DNA of 64,000 nt from Bacillus sp. ISL-34 (GCF_018613325.1 NZ_JAGGQJ010000001.1:100865-164864); one strand, 5' to 3'. Shown: positions 16,531 through 25,636, numbered from the stretch's first letter. The notes: generated by a model from the sequence alone, not told the origin. Program-made: numbers and translations.

Positions 16531-16569
16531 ATGAAACAAACCGGTCTGAAAATGGCCGGTTTGTTTCAT
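16531..16569 (+). terminator. Long perfect palindrome, bidirectional terminator candidate
   Basis: ATGAAACAAACCGG and its complement CCGGTTTGTTTCAT form a stem of about 16 bp around a short loop. It lies between the convergent symporter and small spore-type gene. Confidence 0.65.
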
Positions 16570-16573
16570 TTAG

Positions 16574-16702
16574 TTATTCTGTTTTAGAGCTCTCATCTTT
16601 ATTTCTTTTATTTCCTTTGCTGTTGTCCCCACTAACAGGAGCTTGTCCGTGTAATTGCGGTGAATTTTGATTACGGCTCCCTTTATTAAATTTTTTTGTC
16701 AT
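16574..16702 (-). CDS. Small hydrophilic protein, possible SspP-like spore protein
   Basis: The 42-residue product starts MTKKFNKGSRNQNSPQLHGQ, continues with APVSGDNSKG and ends in a Lys/Asn/Ser-rich tail. The order NSPQ, GQ, P.SG, K.NRN-like recalls the minor small acid-soluble spore protein SspP of B. subtilis, but similarity is judged by eye and weak. Translation is well supported: GAAAGGAG sits eight bases before the ATG. It is too short for standard gene callers. If spore-specific, a sigma-G type promoter would be expected; I could not place one. Confidence 0.5.
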   Translation of the reverse strand: MTKKFNKGSRNQNSPQLHGQAPVSGDNSKGNKRNKDESSKTE

Positions 16703-18300
16703 GTTCACATCTCCTTTCTTTTTTCAAATACAGTTTGTCCCTTTTTGGTGAACTTATGTTTTTCACTTGAAAGGAACACCTTTATCCAAGTGATATTTTT
16801 CATTCACGGCTAGTATGGTATCTCAGTAGGGAGAGGATAGGTAATAATCAATACCTGTTGAAAAAAGGGGGTCAGCGCTGCATTTCAAGTCAGGTTGGTT
16901 AGAATTGAGTTACAGAGCTGAGTTAAATTCTTAAAACGCTTGTCGGACTCCAAGTTTATCGGTCTGGAACCAGCAAAGGGAATTGTCATTTCGCCTTTGA
17001 GGGATCTTGCACAGACAATGCGGGCAAAATGGCTGTTATGGCTGTTGAAAGTTCTAATTATGGAGATAAAATAAAATAATCGTTTGGGAATGTTCGGAAC
17101 TAGAGGATCTAAGATCATTCAAGAGGTTTTAAATTACATAATTCTTACTTTATTTTTAATAAGCTTGCAGTAGTAGTTTGTAGCTCTGAAAAAAAGAACA
17201 GTATATACAGATAAATGATTTCAAGGATACATGTGGTATTCTTTTTTAAAGCATGCATAAACATCTTCATAGTGATCTTTCCTTTCTTATTGTAATTTCA
17301 TCAATTATACTAATGAATTTATACAAAATCTTCCTCTTTGTTAGATTACCTACCATTGTTTTTCTGGATGTAAGCTTTTGTTGAAAAAGGATCGTTCACC
17401 ATTAGCAACTGGTGGATATCCTCATGTAAATGAAGGAAGGCTATTTTAAGTGGACAATATTTTCAACAATCGCCTCGATAGAATATTTTACGTGCTTTTT
17501 TGGGAAGGCAAAAACTGATTTTGGTATGTACTTTATGAATGATCAATATGATGTAACTTAAGGACAGAATATGTAATTTTGGGTGATTACTTTTAATTCC
17601 ACTCAAAACTACAGTCCATAAGTTCCTGTTCCATTTTCGGTGATCACCGCCTTCCCGAAAGAGACGTTATCAATTCCCCAACCATCGAAAACTCCAAGAG
17701 TAAAACTAGATAGTAAGTCGCGAGTACAGCTTTGCCCAAAAAATTACAGTATTCTTCTGTTTTATTGTTTTAAATCATTTACTCCATAAGGTCAATATAG
17801 GGGATGTCCTCACACTCCAGAACTACGCATATTCAAAGAACTAGAAAAAGTCGATTCCTGGTTGAATTAGATGCCCTTACTTAATCACATATTATTTAGC
17901 TCCCCAATCATTTTCTTGTACTCTCAAGATAAATCGAAAAATTTATCAGTTATCCACTAGGCAGTCAAACACCATAAATTAGGCTTCATATAACACGAAA
18001 ATCCTCCTTTGAATTCATTGTAACAGTGCCATGCCAGGTGTTCAGAAAAGGCCGAGTATTACATTGACCTGTTAGAAATAAAGGCCCTAATGTGAGTGGT
18101 AATGAGTAAGAAGATCCATTTTTATAACATTCGTTGAATTCTGAAAACTCTCGTGTTAAAATTTGGTAGCACCAGCAATCATTTTACGTATTTACATATT
18201 AATAGGGCCCTATTATTCAGAAGATTGCTAGATTTTTTCGCATCTAGACTTTAGTGATTTACTGCGTAAAAATAAAATCAATAGGATTGGAGCTAAGTTA
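16703..18300 (+). other. AT-rich, gene-poor interval before the peptide-synthesis island
   Basis: No intact gene is supported in about 1.6 kb. Two decayed coding scraps are visible: a plus-strand stretch near 16950-17070 reading LEPAKGIVISPLRDLAQTMR, and a minus-strand open tail (17743 to 17609) reading VFDGWGIDNVSFGKAVITEN before its stop, which recalls the C-terminal jelly-roll of secreted proteases. Neither has a start. The last 120 bp hold the palindrome at 18200 and presumably the oxygenase promoter. Confidence 0.5.
18200..18215 (+). promoter_or_regulatory. Perfect 16-bp palindrome upstream of the island, operator candidate
   Basis: TAATAGGGCCCTATTA is a perfect inverted repeat about 85 bp before the oxygenase start. 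Its right half contains TATTAT, which could serve as a -10 element. The window holds no obvious cognate regulator inside the island. Confidence 0.4.
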
Positions 18301-19329
18301 ATGGGTGTAGATACTAATGCAAGTACGAAGAATAAATTAAAAGTTGATTATGTGTTTACAGATGCAGAGAATCAACTTCTTACAAATAAATTTTTGGATT
18401 TAAAATGTAATCCCTATGAAGATTACACTTCCTTTCGTTCAGAAATCGAAAACATTGTGGAAAACGATGTTGAAATAAAAGATATTGTGGAAAAAATAAA
18501 AGCTGCCGGCGATAGGATTTGGAAGGAAGAACCATACTTATACCTACAAAACTGCCCTATAGATAAAGATGTTCCTATTTTTGACCATGAATCACCAGTT
18601 CAATCAAAAAGAGAGCTTAAAAAAACATATGTTGGGGAAGGTTTTCTTCAATTCTATGCTCAAGTCATGGAAATGCCAGCTATTGGATATATAAATGTAA
18701 ATGATGGCGATGTCTTTCAAGATATCTATCCAATGAAATCTTTATCAGAAACACAATCACAAAAAGCATTGGTAGCTTTAGGATTCCATAAAGACTTAGC
18801 AAATCATTTTGTTCGCCCTGATTTTGTGAATATGTTATCAATGAGGGCCTATGAAGGAAATCAAATCTTTACAACATTCGTCAAAAATATTGATTTAATT
18901 CAGAAACTTGATCCTTCTGATTTAAATTTGATGCGTCAAGAACTATTCTATACACCTTTTGATGATTTATCGACATATGGTAATCGTACTGAATTAGGGC
19001 GTGCAAAAAATCACGCCATCCTATTAAATGAAGAAGAATTTGATATTGCATATTTTGAAAATCGGACAGTTGGTCTTACAGAAGAAGCCCAGGAAGTTGT
19101 AGATAAAATTAAAGTATTATTACATGAATTAAAGGCTCCACACCTACTAAAAGCGGGTGAATTTATTTCCTTGTCAAACAATCATTCTATTCATGGCAAG
19201 GATGTTGAAGAAATCACGGATGTGGAAAAGCAAAGAACTCGTTGGATAATGAAAACTGTTAATTTGTGGAATTTAGATGAACACAAAGAGCACTATGTAG
19301 ATGGTACAGATTGCATTGTAAATGGATAA
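18301..19329 (+). CDS. Fe(II)/2-oxoglutarate oxygenase, clavaminate-synthase-like, probable amino-acid hydroxylase
   Basis: This 342-residue protein has the non-haem iron triad: H163-K-D165 (LGFHKDLANHF) and the distal His298 in NNHSIHGKDV, followed by an Arg near 312-314 (KQRTRWIM) that would bind 2-oxoglutarate. The fold class includes AsnO, VioC and the free lysine hydroxylases, which act on free or carrier-bound amino acids. It is the first gene of the NRPS island, 122 bp before the synthetase. Hydroxylation, or another C-H oxidation, of the building block is the likely role. GGAG precedes the ATG by about ten bases. The coding sequence is AT-rich. Substrate (glutamine suggested by the NRPS code) is inference. 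Confidence 0.82.
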   Translation: MGVDTNASTKNKLKVDYVFTDAENQLLTNKFLDLKCNPYEDYTSFRSEIENIVENDVEIKDIVEKIKAAGDRIWKEEPYLYLQNCPIDKDVPIFDHESPVQSKRELKKTYVGEGFLQFYAQVMEMPAIGYINVNDGDVFQDIYPMKSLSETQSQKALVALGFHKDLANHFVRPDFVNMLSMRAYEGNQIFTTFVKNIDLIQKLDPSDLNLMRQELFYTPFDDLSTYGNRTELGRAKNHAILLNEEEFDIAYFENRTVGLTEEAQEVVDKIKVLLHELKAPHLLKAGEFISLSNNHSIHGKDVEEITDVEKQRTRWIMKTVNLWNLDEHKEHYVDGTDCIVNG

Positions 19330-19338
19330 ATAATAGAT

Positions 19339-19362
19339 CTGTCGGGAGTTAACTCCCGACAG
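19339..19362 (+). terminator. Perfect hairpin between oxygenase and NRPS
   Basis: CTGTCGGGAG-TTAA-CTCCCGACAG is a perfect ten-base-pair stem with a four-base loop. It is followed by GTTTATTTCC, a weak T-tract. It could act as partial terminator, attenuator or RNA-processing/stability element setting the ratio of oxygenase to NRPS. Confidence 0.6.
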
Positions 19363-19425
19363 GTTTATTTCCTCTAATAGTTTTAAAAAATACATACTTA
19401 AGTAACCCAAAGGAGGACAGCGTTA

Positions 19426-19455
19426 TTGATTTACCAATACGCTAAATTATTATGA
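19426..19455 (+). CDS. Nine-codon leader peptide coupled to the NRPS start
   Basis: AAAGGAGG at 19409-19416 is the only strong ribosome site before the NRPS but lies 35 bases from its ATG. It is nine bases from a TTG that opens the peptide MIYQYAKLL. That frame's stop TGA overlaps the NRPS ATG as ATGA. An in-frame TAA at 19443 forbids a longer NRPS N-terminus. Translational coupling through this short frame is the simplest reading. Confidence 0.5.
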   Translation: MIYQYAKLL

Positions 19456-22400
19456 ATAATAGGTTTCTTCAAAATACTTTCGAACTTATGGTAACTATAT
19501 ATCCAAATAACATTGCAATAAAAGATAAAGATATGGTTATAACATATAAAGAATTAGATAATTGGGCAAATGCACTTGCCCATTTGCTTGTAAAGAAGGG
19601 CATTAACGAGGGAGACCGGGTCGCCATTGCATCAGAAAGATCTATTTCATTAATAGCTGCTATGCTTGCAACGCTAAAAGCGGGTGCTGCTTACGTACCA
19701 CTTGATCCTTCTTATCCATTGAACAGACTGAAATATTGTATTGAAAAAGCAGAAGTTAATGTATTAATGACTGACCGTTCTGTTCCAGATTTAACCTTTA
19801 ATCGAAATTCAATAGATTTAAGAGAGCATTCTAAAATTAGAGTGGAAAATCCTCCAATAGTTCTGATTAATAATGAAACACCGGCCTATATCATTTTCAC
19901 ATCGGGTTCTACCGGACGACCAAAAGGTGTAGTTATCCCGCATCGTGCCATTGTCAATCATATGCAATGGATGCAAAAAGAATTTTCTTGGACAAAAGAT
20001 GATGTTTTTTTACAAAAAACTGCATCGGGATTCGATGCTTCTGTTTGGGAGATATTTGCACCACTATCGACTGGTGCTACTATGGTTATTGGTTCATCCA
20101 ACCCATTTGATATTGCAACTGATATCAAAAAGCATGAAGTAACAGTTGTACAGTTTGTACCAACTGTACTTAAAGTATTGTCAGAACTGGAATTATTATC
20201 TGATTTTACATCTTTACGTCTATTGTTTTGTGGTGGAGAATCTTTGCAAACATCATTAGTAAAGAAAATCCAAAAGACTTTACCAATACCAATTATAAAT
20301 TTATATGGTCCTACTGAAGCAGCTGTTGATACCACTTATAGAGTTTGTTTGCCTGGTGAAAATCATCTATTTAGAGAAATTGATTTGGGACAGCCAATCG
20401 ATAATGCTTCAGTACATGTTGTGGATGATGAGTTGAATATATTAGGCACTGGTTGCGAAGGAGAACTACTGATTTCCGGTGAAGGTCTAGCTTTGGGTTA
20501 TTTTGGTCTTCCCGATGTTACAAAAGAGAAGTTCGTTTTATGTCCTTCTACAGGTCAATTGTCTTATCTTACTGGAGATCTTGTTTATATTAGGGAAGAT
20601 GGTAATTACGAATTTCGAGGCCGTAAAGATTTACAAATAAAGTTAAGGGGACTTCGTATCGAACTTGGTGAAATTGAAGAAACCATACGAGAAGTATCTT
20701 TCGTAAAAGACATAGTTGTAGAGGTTCGTGAAGAAGTTGAAGAACAATGGCTTGTAGCTTATATACGTTGTGATTCTAAGTCTTGGGATGAGAATGAGTT
20801 AAGAAGCTATATTGAAAAACGTTTGCCTTCCTATATGATTCCTAATTTTTTTGTTCAGATGGATAGTTTCCCATATTTAGAGAATGGGAAAATGAATCGA
20901 CGCGAATTATCTTTAATACCTTTTAGAAGTAATAATAATTTTGAAGGGATTCATGATAAATGGGAGCAAGTTATTGCGAATATTTGGGAAGAAGTAATTG
21001 GGGAAAAAATTCATTCTGCAACAAATACATTTGCCTCAGTAGGAGGACATTCATTACTGGCAATTCGACTCGCAAACCTTCTTTCCACTGAGTTTCAGAT
21101 ATCGTTAACACATGGTTTTGTCTTTTTGTATCCAACAATTCGAAAACAAGCAGATTATCTGAAAAAGAATATTTTAAAGAATAGCAAGAATACTGTAGTA
21201 CCTAAGAAACTGGACAAGATAAAACAAAAATTTGATGCTAATCTTGAAGCTCCATTATCTTTGGGACAACAGGGAATACTATTCTTTGAACAAGAAAAAG
21301 GAGCATCTCAATATCATATAGCGTTTCTATTAAGCTTTGAAAAAGGTAAAACGACAAAAATAGTAAAAGCAATTTCCTATTTACGGAGAAGACATCCGAT
21401 TTTAACATCACGAATTATTTTAACTAACAATGGTGAATATATACAGAAATATGACAGCTCATTGAACTCTGAAATAAGTGAATATTCAGTTATGGAAGCG
21501 AACTTAAGAAAAGTAATTCAAACTGAAGCAGAACGGAAATTCGAATTAAATAAGGGAGGATTTCGTGCCTCATTATTTAGTACTGAAAAGGCGGAATATT
21601 TATTATTAACTTTCCATCATCTTATAGTTGATGGTTGGTCATCTCAGTTATTTGTAGACGAGCTACATGAACTTATTGAAACTGATCTAGTCGAAAATAA
21701 GGAAATGAATGCTGCATTCTTCCAATTTGCACGTAATCAAAATTCAATGGATTTTAGTGAGGGTCTTACATTTTGGAAGGAGTATCTAGAACGGATTCCA
21801 AATAAATCAAGATTCTCAACAAGTATGATGAAGGGGAGTACCCAAACAATAAATGGAAAACATATAAAGTTTTCATTACCAAAAGAACTAGAGCAAAAAA
21901 TACTTTCTTTTAGTCAGAATACATCAATTACAGAATTCTCCATTCATCTAGCAATGGCAGCTTATGTCCTTGCTAGAATGAGTGGTCAACGAGATATCTG
22001 CATAGGGGTACCAGTGGCAAATAGAACCTACGAACAGGATTTTGAAGCAATTGGGAATTACGTTAATGTTGTACCATTTAGAATTAACTTTACTGAAGAT
22101 GCTACATTAAAAAGTATTTCTGAAAAGATTGCACAGGATTATGCTGAGATAATAAAGTATGAGCATATTCCAATTGAAAAAATCATTCCGTCTGTTCTAA
22201 TGAGTAGAAATAGTGACTATCGGCCACTATTTCAAGTTATGTTTGTATATAATAGATTTTTGAAAAAGCAACCCTATACTCAATTTAAATTGGAATCAGT
22301 TTTAAGTGATACTGCCAAATGCGATCTTAGTTTTATCATAGAACATGATGGAGAGAATTCAACATTCACTATAGAATACTGTGACGACTTATTTACGGAT

Positions 22401-23555
22401 AATGTAATCTCAGAAGTGAAGCAAGAATGGATCTCTCAAATGCAAAAAATAGCTGATGAAACAATTAAATTTGAAATCCAAGAAAATAGCATTGAAGCTA
22501 TAACGATAGAAAATGAAAAAAACTATCATGCAGATAAAGAAACTATAATGAAAGTTCAAAACATATGGAAGGATATCTTCAGAAACTCAGACCACAATTT
22601 AAATAGTAACTTTTTTGAAATAGGTGGCCATTCGTTGTTAGCCATGAAATTTATTGCTCAACTAAATAAGAAATTCGAGCTAACTTTGCCAGTATCCATT
22701 GTATTTGATTATCCCACTATACAAGGGATAGCTCATGTTATAACAAACTCCATTAAACCTAATGGCGTAGTACACGTCTCACCAGCTGAGAACCGTCAAA
22801 AAATATGGTTTATTCACCCAGCTGGCGGAGCACTTTGGTGTTATAAAGAAATGGCTACGGAACTGAATGAAATGTTTGACGTATGGGGAATTGAAAGTGC
22901 GGAGATTCCTGAAAGTGATAAATTTGAAGATGATTTATTAAATATGGCTAAACGATATGCTTCTTATATTTTATCTGTTCAACATGAAGGGCCTTATTAT
23001 ATTACGGGTTATTCGTTCGGTGGTAACGTGGCTTATGAAATAGCTCGTTCCTTTGAAGCTGAAGGAAGAGACGTTGGTTTATTAACATTATTAGACTGTC
23101 ATTTCAGTAAAGCTCGTGAGTTCGACAAAATGGAGTTTGTTAAATCATATGCCTTAAAGTTTACAAATGGAGCAAATGATAAGTTTAATCCTGATGATTT
23201 AACCCTTATGGACAAAGAAGAACTATTGGAATTCCTTTTAAACTTAGGAAAAGATGGCGGGCATCTCCATATGGACGCAGAAGTTGAGGATGTTAAGAGT
23301 GGCTTGGGAATTTGGGAAGCAAATAATATCGCTATTCATCGTTACAATATATCAGGATCTTTTTATGGTAAAGTTCTGTTTATACGAGCTGAAGAAAATG
23401 AGCATGATACCACTGTAGGTTGGGAAAATTACTTGGCTGGGGAACTAACAGTGCGTTCAGTTCCAGCTCAACATTTTACGATCTATAAATCTCCAAATGC
23501 TGAAAATGTTGCTAAGATTATTATGGAACAAGTTGCATCTATAAGATATGTATAA
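19452..23555 (+). CDS. Non-ribosomal peptide synthetase, A-PCP-C-PCP-TE, glutamine-like code
   Basis: This 1367-residue enzyme has five readable domains. The adenylation domain spans about 1-490: A3 core TSGSTGRPKG near 150, NLYGPTE near 283, A10 NGKMNRREL near 478. PCP1 has Ser534 (VGGHSLLAIRL). The condensation domain spans about 600-1010, with HHLIVDG at 722-728. PCP2 has Ser1061 (IGGHSLLAMKF). The thioesterase has Ser1188 in GYSFGG and His1341 in AQHF. Reading the substrate pocket against GrsA gives D-A-W-Q-F-G-L-V-D-K, close to glutamine-activating domains such as those of indigoidine synthetases. PCP2 has no adenylation domain, so it is either loaded by the same domain, giving a Gln-Gln-type product, or in trans. 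Start: see the leader peptide. Neighbours supply oxidation, export and carrier priming. Confidence 0.92.
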   Translation: MNNRFLQNTFELMVTIYPNNIAIKDKDMVITYKELDNWANALAHLLVKKGINEGDRVAIASERSISLIAAMLATLKAGAAYVPLDPSYPLNRLKYCIEKAEVNVLMTDRSVPDLTFNRNSIDLREHSKIRVENPPIVLINNETPAYIIFTSGSTGRPKGVVIPHRAIVNHMQWMQKEFSWTKDDVFLQKTASGFDASVWEIFAPLSTGATMVIGSSNPFDIATDIKKHEVTVVQFVPTVLKVLSELELLSDFTSLRLLFCGGESLQTSLVKKIQKTLPIPIINLYGPTEAAVDTTYRVCLPGENHLFREIDLGQPIDNASVHVVDDELNILGTGCEGELLISGEGLALGYFGLPDVTKEKFVLCPSTGQLSYLTGDLVYIREDGNYEFRGRKDLQIKLRGLRIELGEIEETIREVSFVKDIVVEVREEVEEQWLVAYIRCDSKSWDENELRSYIEKRLPSYMIPNFFVQMDSFPYLENGKMNRRELSLIPFRSNNNFEGIHDKWEQVIANIWEEVIGEKIHSATNTFASVGGHSLLAIRLANLLSTEFQISLTHGFVFLYPTIRKQADYLKKNILKNSKNTVVPKKLDKIKQKFDANLEAPLSLGQQGILFFEQEKGASQYHIAFLLSFEKGKTTKIVKAISYLRRRHPILTSRIILTNNGEYIQKYDSSLNSEISEYSVMEANLRKVIQTEAERKFELNKGGFRASLFSTEKAEYLLLTFHHLIVDGWSSQLFVDELHELIETDLVENKEMNAAFFQFARNQNSMDFSEGLTFWKEYLERIPNKSRFSTSMMKGSTQTINGKHIKFSLPKELEQKILSFSQNTSITEFSIHLAMAAYVLARMSGQRDICIGVPVANRTYEQDFEAIGNYVNVVPFRINFTEDATLKSISEKIAQDYAEIIKYEHIPIEKIIPSVLMSRNSDYRPLFQVMFVYNRFLKKQPYTQFKLESVLSDTAKCDLSFIIEHDGENSTFTIEYCDDLFTDNVISEVKQEWISQMQKIADETIKFEIQENSIEAITIENEKNYHADKETIMKVQNIWKDIFRNSDHNLNSNFFEIGGHSLLAMKFIAQLNKKFELTLPVSIVFDYPTIQGIAHVITNSIKPNGVVHVSPAENRQKIWFIHPAGGALWCYKEMATELNEMFDVWGIESAEIPESDKFEDDLLNMAKRYASYILSVQHEGPYYITGYSFGGNVAYEIARSFEAEGRDVGLLTLLDCHFSKAREFDKMEFVKSYALKFTNGANDKFNPDDLTLMDKEELLEFLLNLGKDGGHLHMDAEVEDVKSGLGIWEANNIAIHRYNISGSFYGKVLFIRAEENEHDTTVGWENYLAGELTVRSVPAQHFTIYKSPNAENVAKIIMEQVASIRYV

Positions 23556-23578
23556 ATTTAACGAAAAGGGTTTTTAGT

Positions 23579-24829
23579 ATGAAAAAAAATCAAATGCGTT
23601 GGAGATTTTTTGCTGAGGGTATTCAAAACACTTTATTTTACATGCTATTTCCATTTATTGTTTTATATTTAAACGATGCTTGGAATCCTTACCTAGCATC
23701 TGTCGGTTTGGCCATAATTTCAGTATTGGGTGTAATATCAGGTATTTGGGGTGGGATCTTTGCAGATAGGATAGGAAGAAGACCTATGATGATATCTTCA
23801 AGTATAGGTTTTCTAGCTGCGACTATATTATTTATCATTGGAAGAATAGTTGGAAGTAATATAATGGTATTTGGTAGCTTCGGTTTAATGAGTATAGCTT
23901 ATTCTTCATATATACCTGCAGGAAGAGCTTATATATCTGATTGGCTCGATGAAAAGGAACAAAAAAAAGCTTATGTATTCACCTACCAAATATTTAATGT
24001 TGCGGTGACGCTTGGTCCTCTTATAGGAAGTTTTATATTTGATTCTATGCCTATTTGGTTTATCGGTACATCCTTAGTATCTGTTCTGACTTTAGTATAT
24101 ATATCACTATGGAAAACTCCAGAATTTCAGGTTAATAGAAAATTAGGTAATGAAGAAAGAATAGATTCAAATGGTAAGTTTACAAAAGCAGTAGTGCTTA
24201 TAGGAAAAGATAAACGTCTTTTAATTTTTGTTGTTGCCAGTGTATTTGCAGCTCAAGCTTTCATGCAGTTAGAAATATTGCTTCCTTCAACTTTACTGGA
24301 TAGTTTAACTAAAAGTACATCAATATTCGGTTTTTCAATTAATGCTTCTCAAAACTATGCTTCATTGTTAATGACGAATGGCATTTTGGTAATTATTTTA
24401 GGTAGCATGGCGGCTAGACTTTCTTCAAAGTATAGCACGCGTTTTGGGTTTGTAGGTTCCAGTATATTGTATGCTTTCTCTATGGTCATCTTTGGTTTTT
24501 CTCAAAACTATATAGGTTTTTTTATAGGAGTCTTAATCCTTACAGTAGCTGAATTACTTGTTGTTAGTACACAGGATTCTTACATTGCTGGTATTGCACC
24601 TGCTAACCAAAAAGCACAGTACTTTGCTGCGGCAAATATTCGGTATTCAATAAGTCGGATATTTGCTCCACAGTTACTGGCATTTGTACCATTGATTCGG
24701 CATGAGGGAGCTTTTCTGGTCGCTGCTTTTTCTTCCTTAATAAGCGCTTTTTTATTTTTCATGCTCTTTCAAAAAAGAATATTAGCTTATAATTCAAAAG
24801 TGGGACAGAGTATCTCGGAGAAAATATAA
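23579..24829 (+). CDS. MFS transporter, probable exporter of the peptide product
   Basis: This 416-residue protein has about 12 hydrophobic segments and the MFS signature GGIFADRIGRRPMMI (motif A, near residue 58). A Shine-Dalgarno-like AAAGGG precedes the ATG, 23 bp after the NRPS stop, so the two are co-transcribed. Placement directly after a peptide synthetase points to export of, and self-protection against, its product. Import of the product cannot be excluded. The gene ends at a strong bidirectional terminator. Confidence 0.85.
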   Translation: MKKNQMRWRFFAEGIQNTLFYMLFPFIVLYLNDAWNPYLASVGLAIISVLGVISGIWGGIFADRIGRRPMMISSSIGFLAATILFIIGRIVGSNIMVFGSFGLMSIAYSSYIPAGRAYISDWLDEKEQKKAYVFTYQIFNVAVTLGPLIGSFIFDSMPIWFIGTSLVSVLTLVYISLWKTPEFQVNRKLGNEERIDSNGKFTKAVVLIGKDKRLLIFVVASVFAAQAFMQLEILLPSTLLDSLTKSTSIFGFSINASQNYASLLMTNGILVIILGSMAARLSSKYSTRFGFVGSSILYAFSMVIFGFSQNYIGFFIGVLILTVAELLVVSTQDSYIAGIAPANQKAQYFAAANIRYSISRIFAPQLLAFVPLIRHEGAFLVAAFSSLISAFLFFMLFQKRILAYNSKVGQSISEKI

Positions 24830-24857
24830 AAAAAGGCAGAAATATTCTGCCTTTTTT
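24828..24857 (+). terminator. Bidirectional terminator closing the NRPS operon
   Basis: AAAAAAAGGCAG and CTGCCTTTTTTT pair perfectly around a seven-base loop. It serves both the MFS gene and the convergent phosphopantetheinyl transferase gene. Confidence 0.85.
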
Positions 24858-24889
24858 TATCTGGCTTCTACATAGTAATATAAAGCTAA

Positions 24890-25636
24890 TTAAAGTGCTT
24901 TCAGCTCATTCATTAAACTATTCAATTCTATAATATCGATATTATCTGGGAATTCAAAATGATTTTCATTTCGGTTATTAATACAAACACTTAAGGGATA
25001 CCTAGGGCTAAGATGATACAACTTAAAAAGATAGTTAGACGCATCTTCAATTTTCAAACCTAGTGTTTTTAGTTTTGAAAATTCCTCTGTTGGTATTTCT
25101 AAACTATATTGATTACTTCCATTCAAGATTGAAAAAGTATTTGGGGAAACGAAGAACCCTGAACCTATACACTTTAACCAGCTTTCCTTCAGCGTCCACA
25201 TTTTAAAGAAAATTTCGATTTGTTTAGCTTTGGGTGATTTATATAAATACTTCAATTCTTTACTGCTAAAAGTACTTTTGGTAATTTCATGGATGTTAAA
25301 ATTTTTGACTTCTTCTATATCAACGCCTATGGGATCATTATGAATGCCAACAACAACCCAATCACCTGAATGGGAAATATTAAAGTGAAGTCTTCCTCCT
25401 ACTAGATTGGGTTTCCCATTTTTATCTAAGATAAAGTGGATATTTTGAAACGGTTCTTTTAAAATGTCACTTATGAACCACTTAGCTGATAGCTCCCCAA
25501 ATAAAGAGCGGTATTTATCATTTTTCTTTTGTAATTTGTGTATGCTTAATTGTCTTTGTTCAGGTAACAAATTGAGCATTTCTTCATAAGTAGTTTCATT
25601 CAAATTAATTGGTAATTTTAAAGCGATAATCTTCAC
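24890..25636 (-). CDS. Sfp-type 4'-phosphopantetheinyl transferase
   Basis: This 248-residue enzyme attaches the phosphopantetheine arm of CoA to carrier-protein serines. The three family motifs are present: FNISHSGDWVV near residue 84, the Mg2+-binding GVDIEEV near 106 and WTLKESWLKCIG near 147. The start is GTG at 25636, with AAGGAG seven bases upstream; a nearby ATG is out of frame. It is convergent with the NRPS operon and shares its AT-rich character, so it very probably belongs to the island and primes Ser534 and Ser1061 of the synthetase. Confidence 0.92.
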   Translation of the reverse strand: MKIIALKLPINLNETTYEEMLNLLPEQRQLSIHKLQKKNDKYRSLFGELSAKWFISDILKEPFQNIHFILDKNGKPNLVGGRLHFNISHSGDWVVVGIHNDPIGVDIEEVKNFNIHEITKSTFSSKELKYLYKSPKAKQIEIFFKMWTLKESWLKCIGSGFFVSPNTFSILNGSNQYSLEIPTEEFSKLKTLGLKIEDASNYLFKLYHLSPRYPLSVCINNRNENHFEFPDNIDIIELNSLMNELKAL

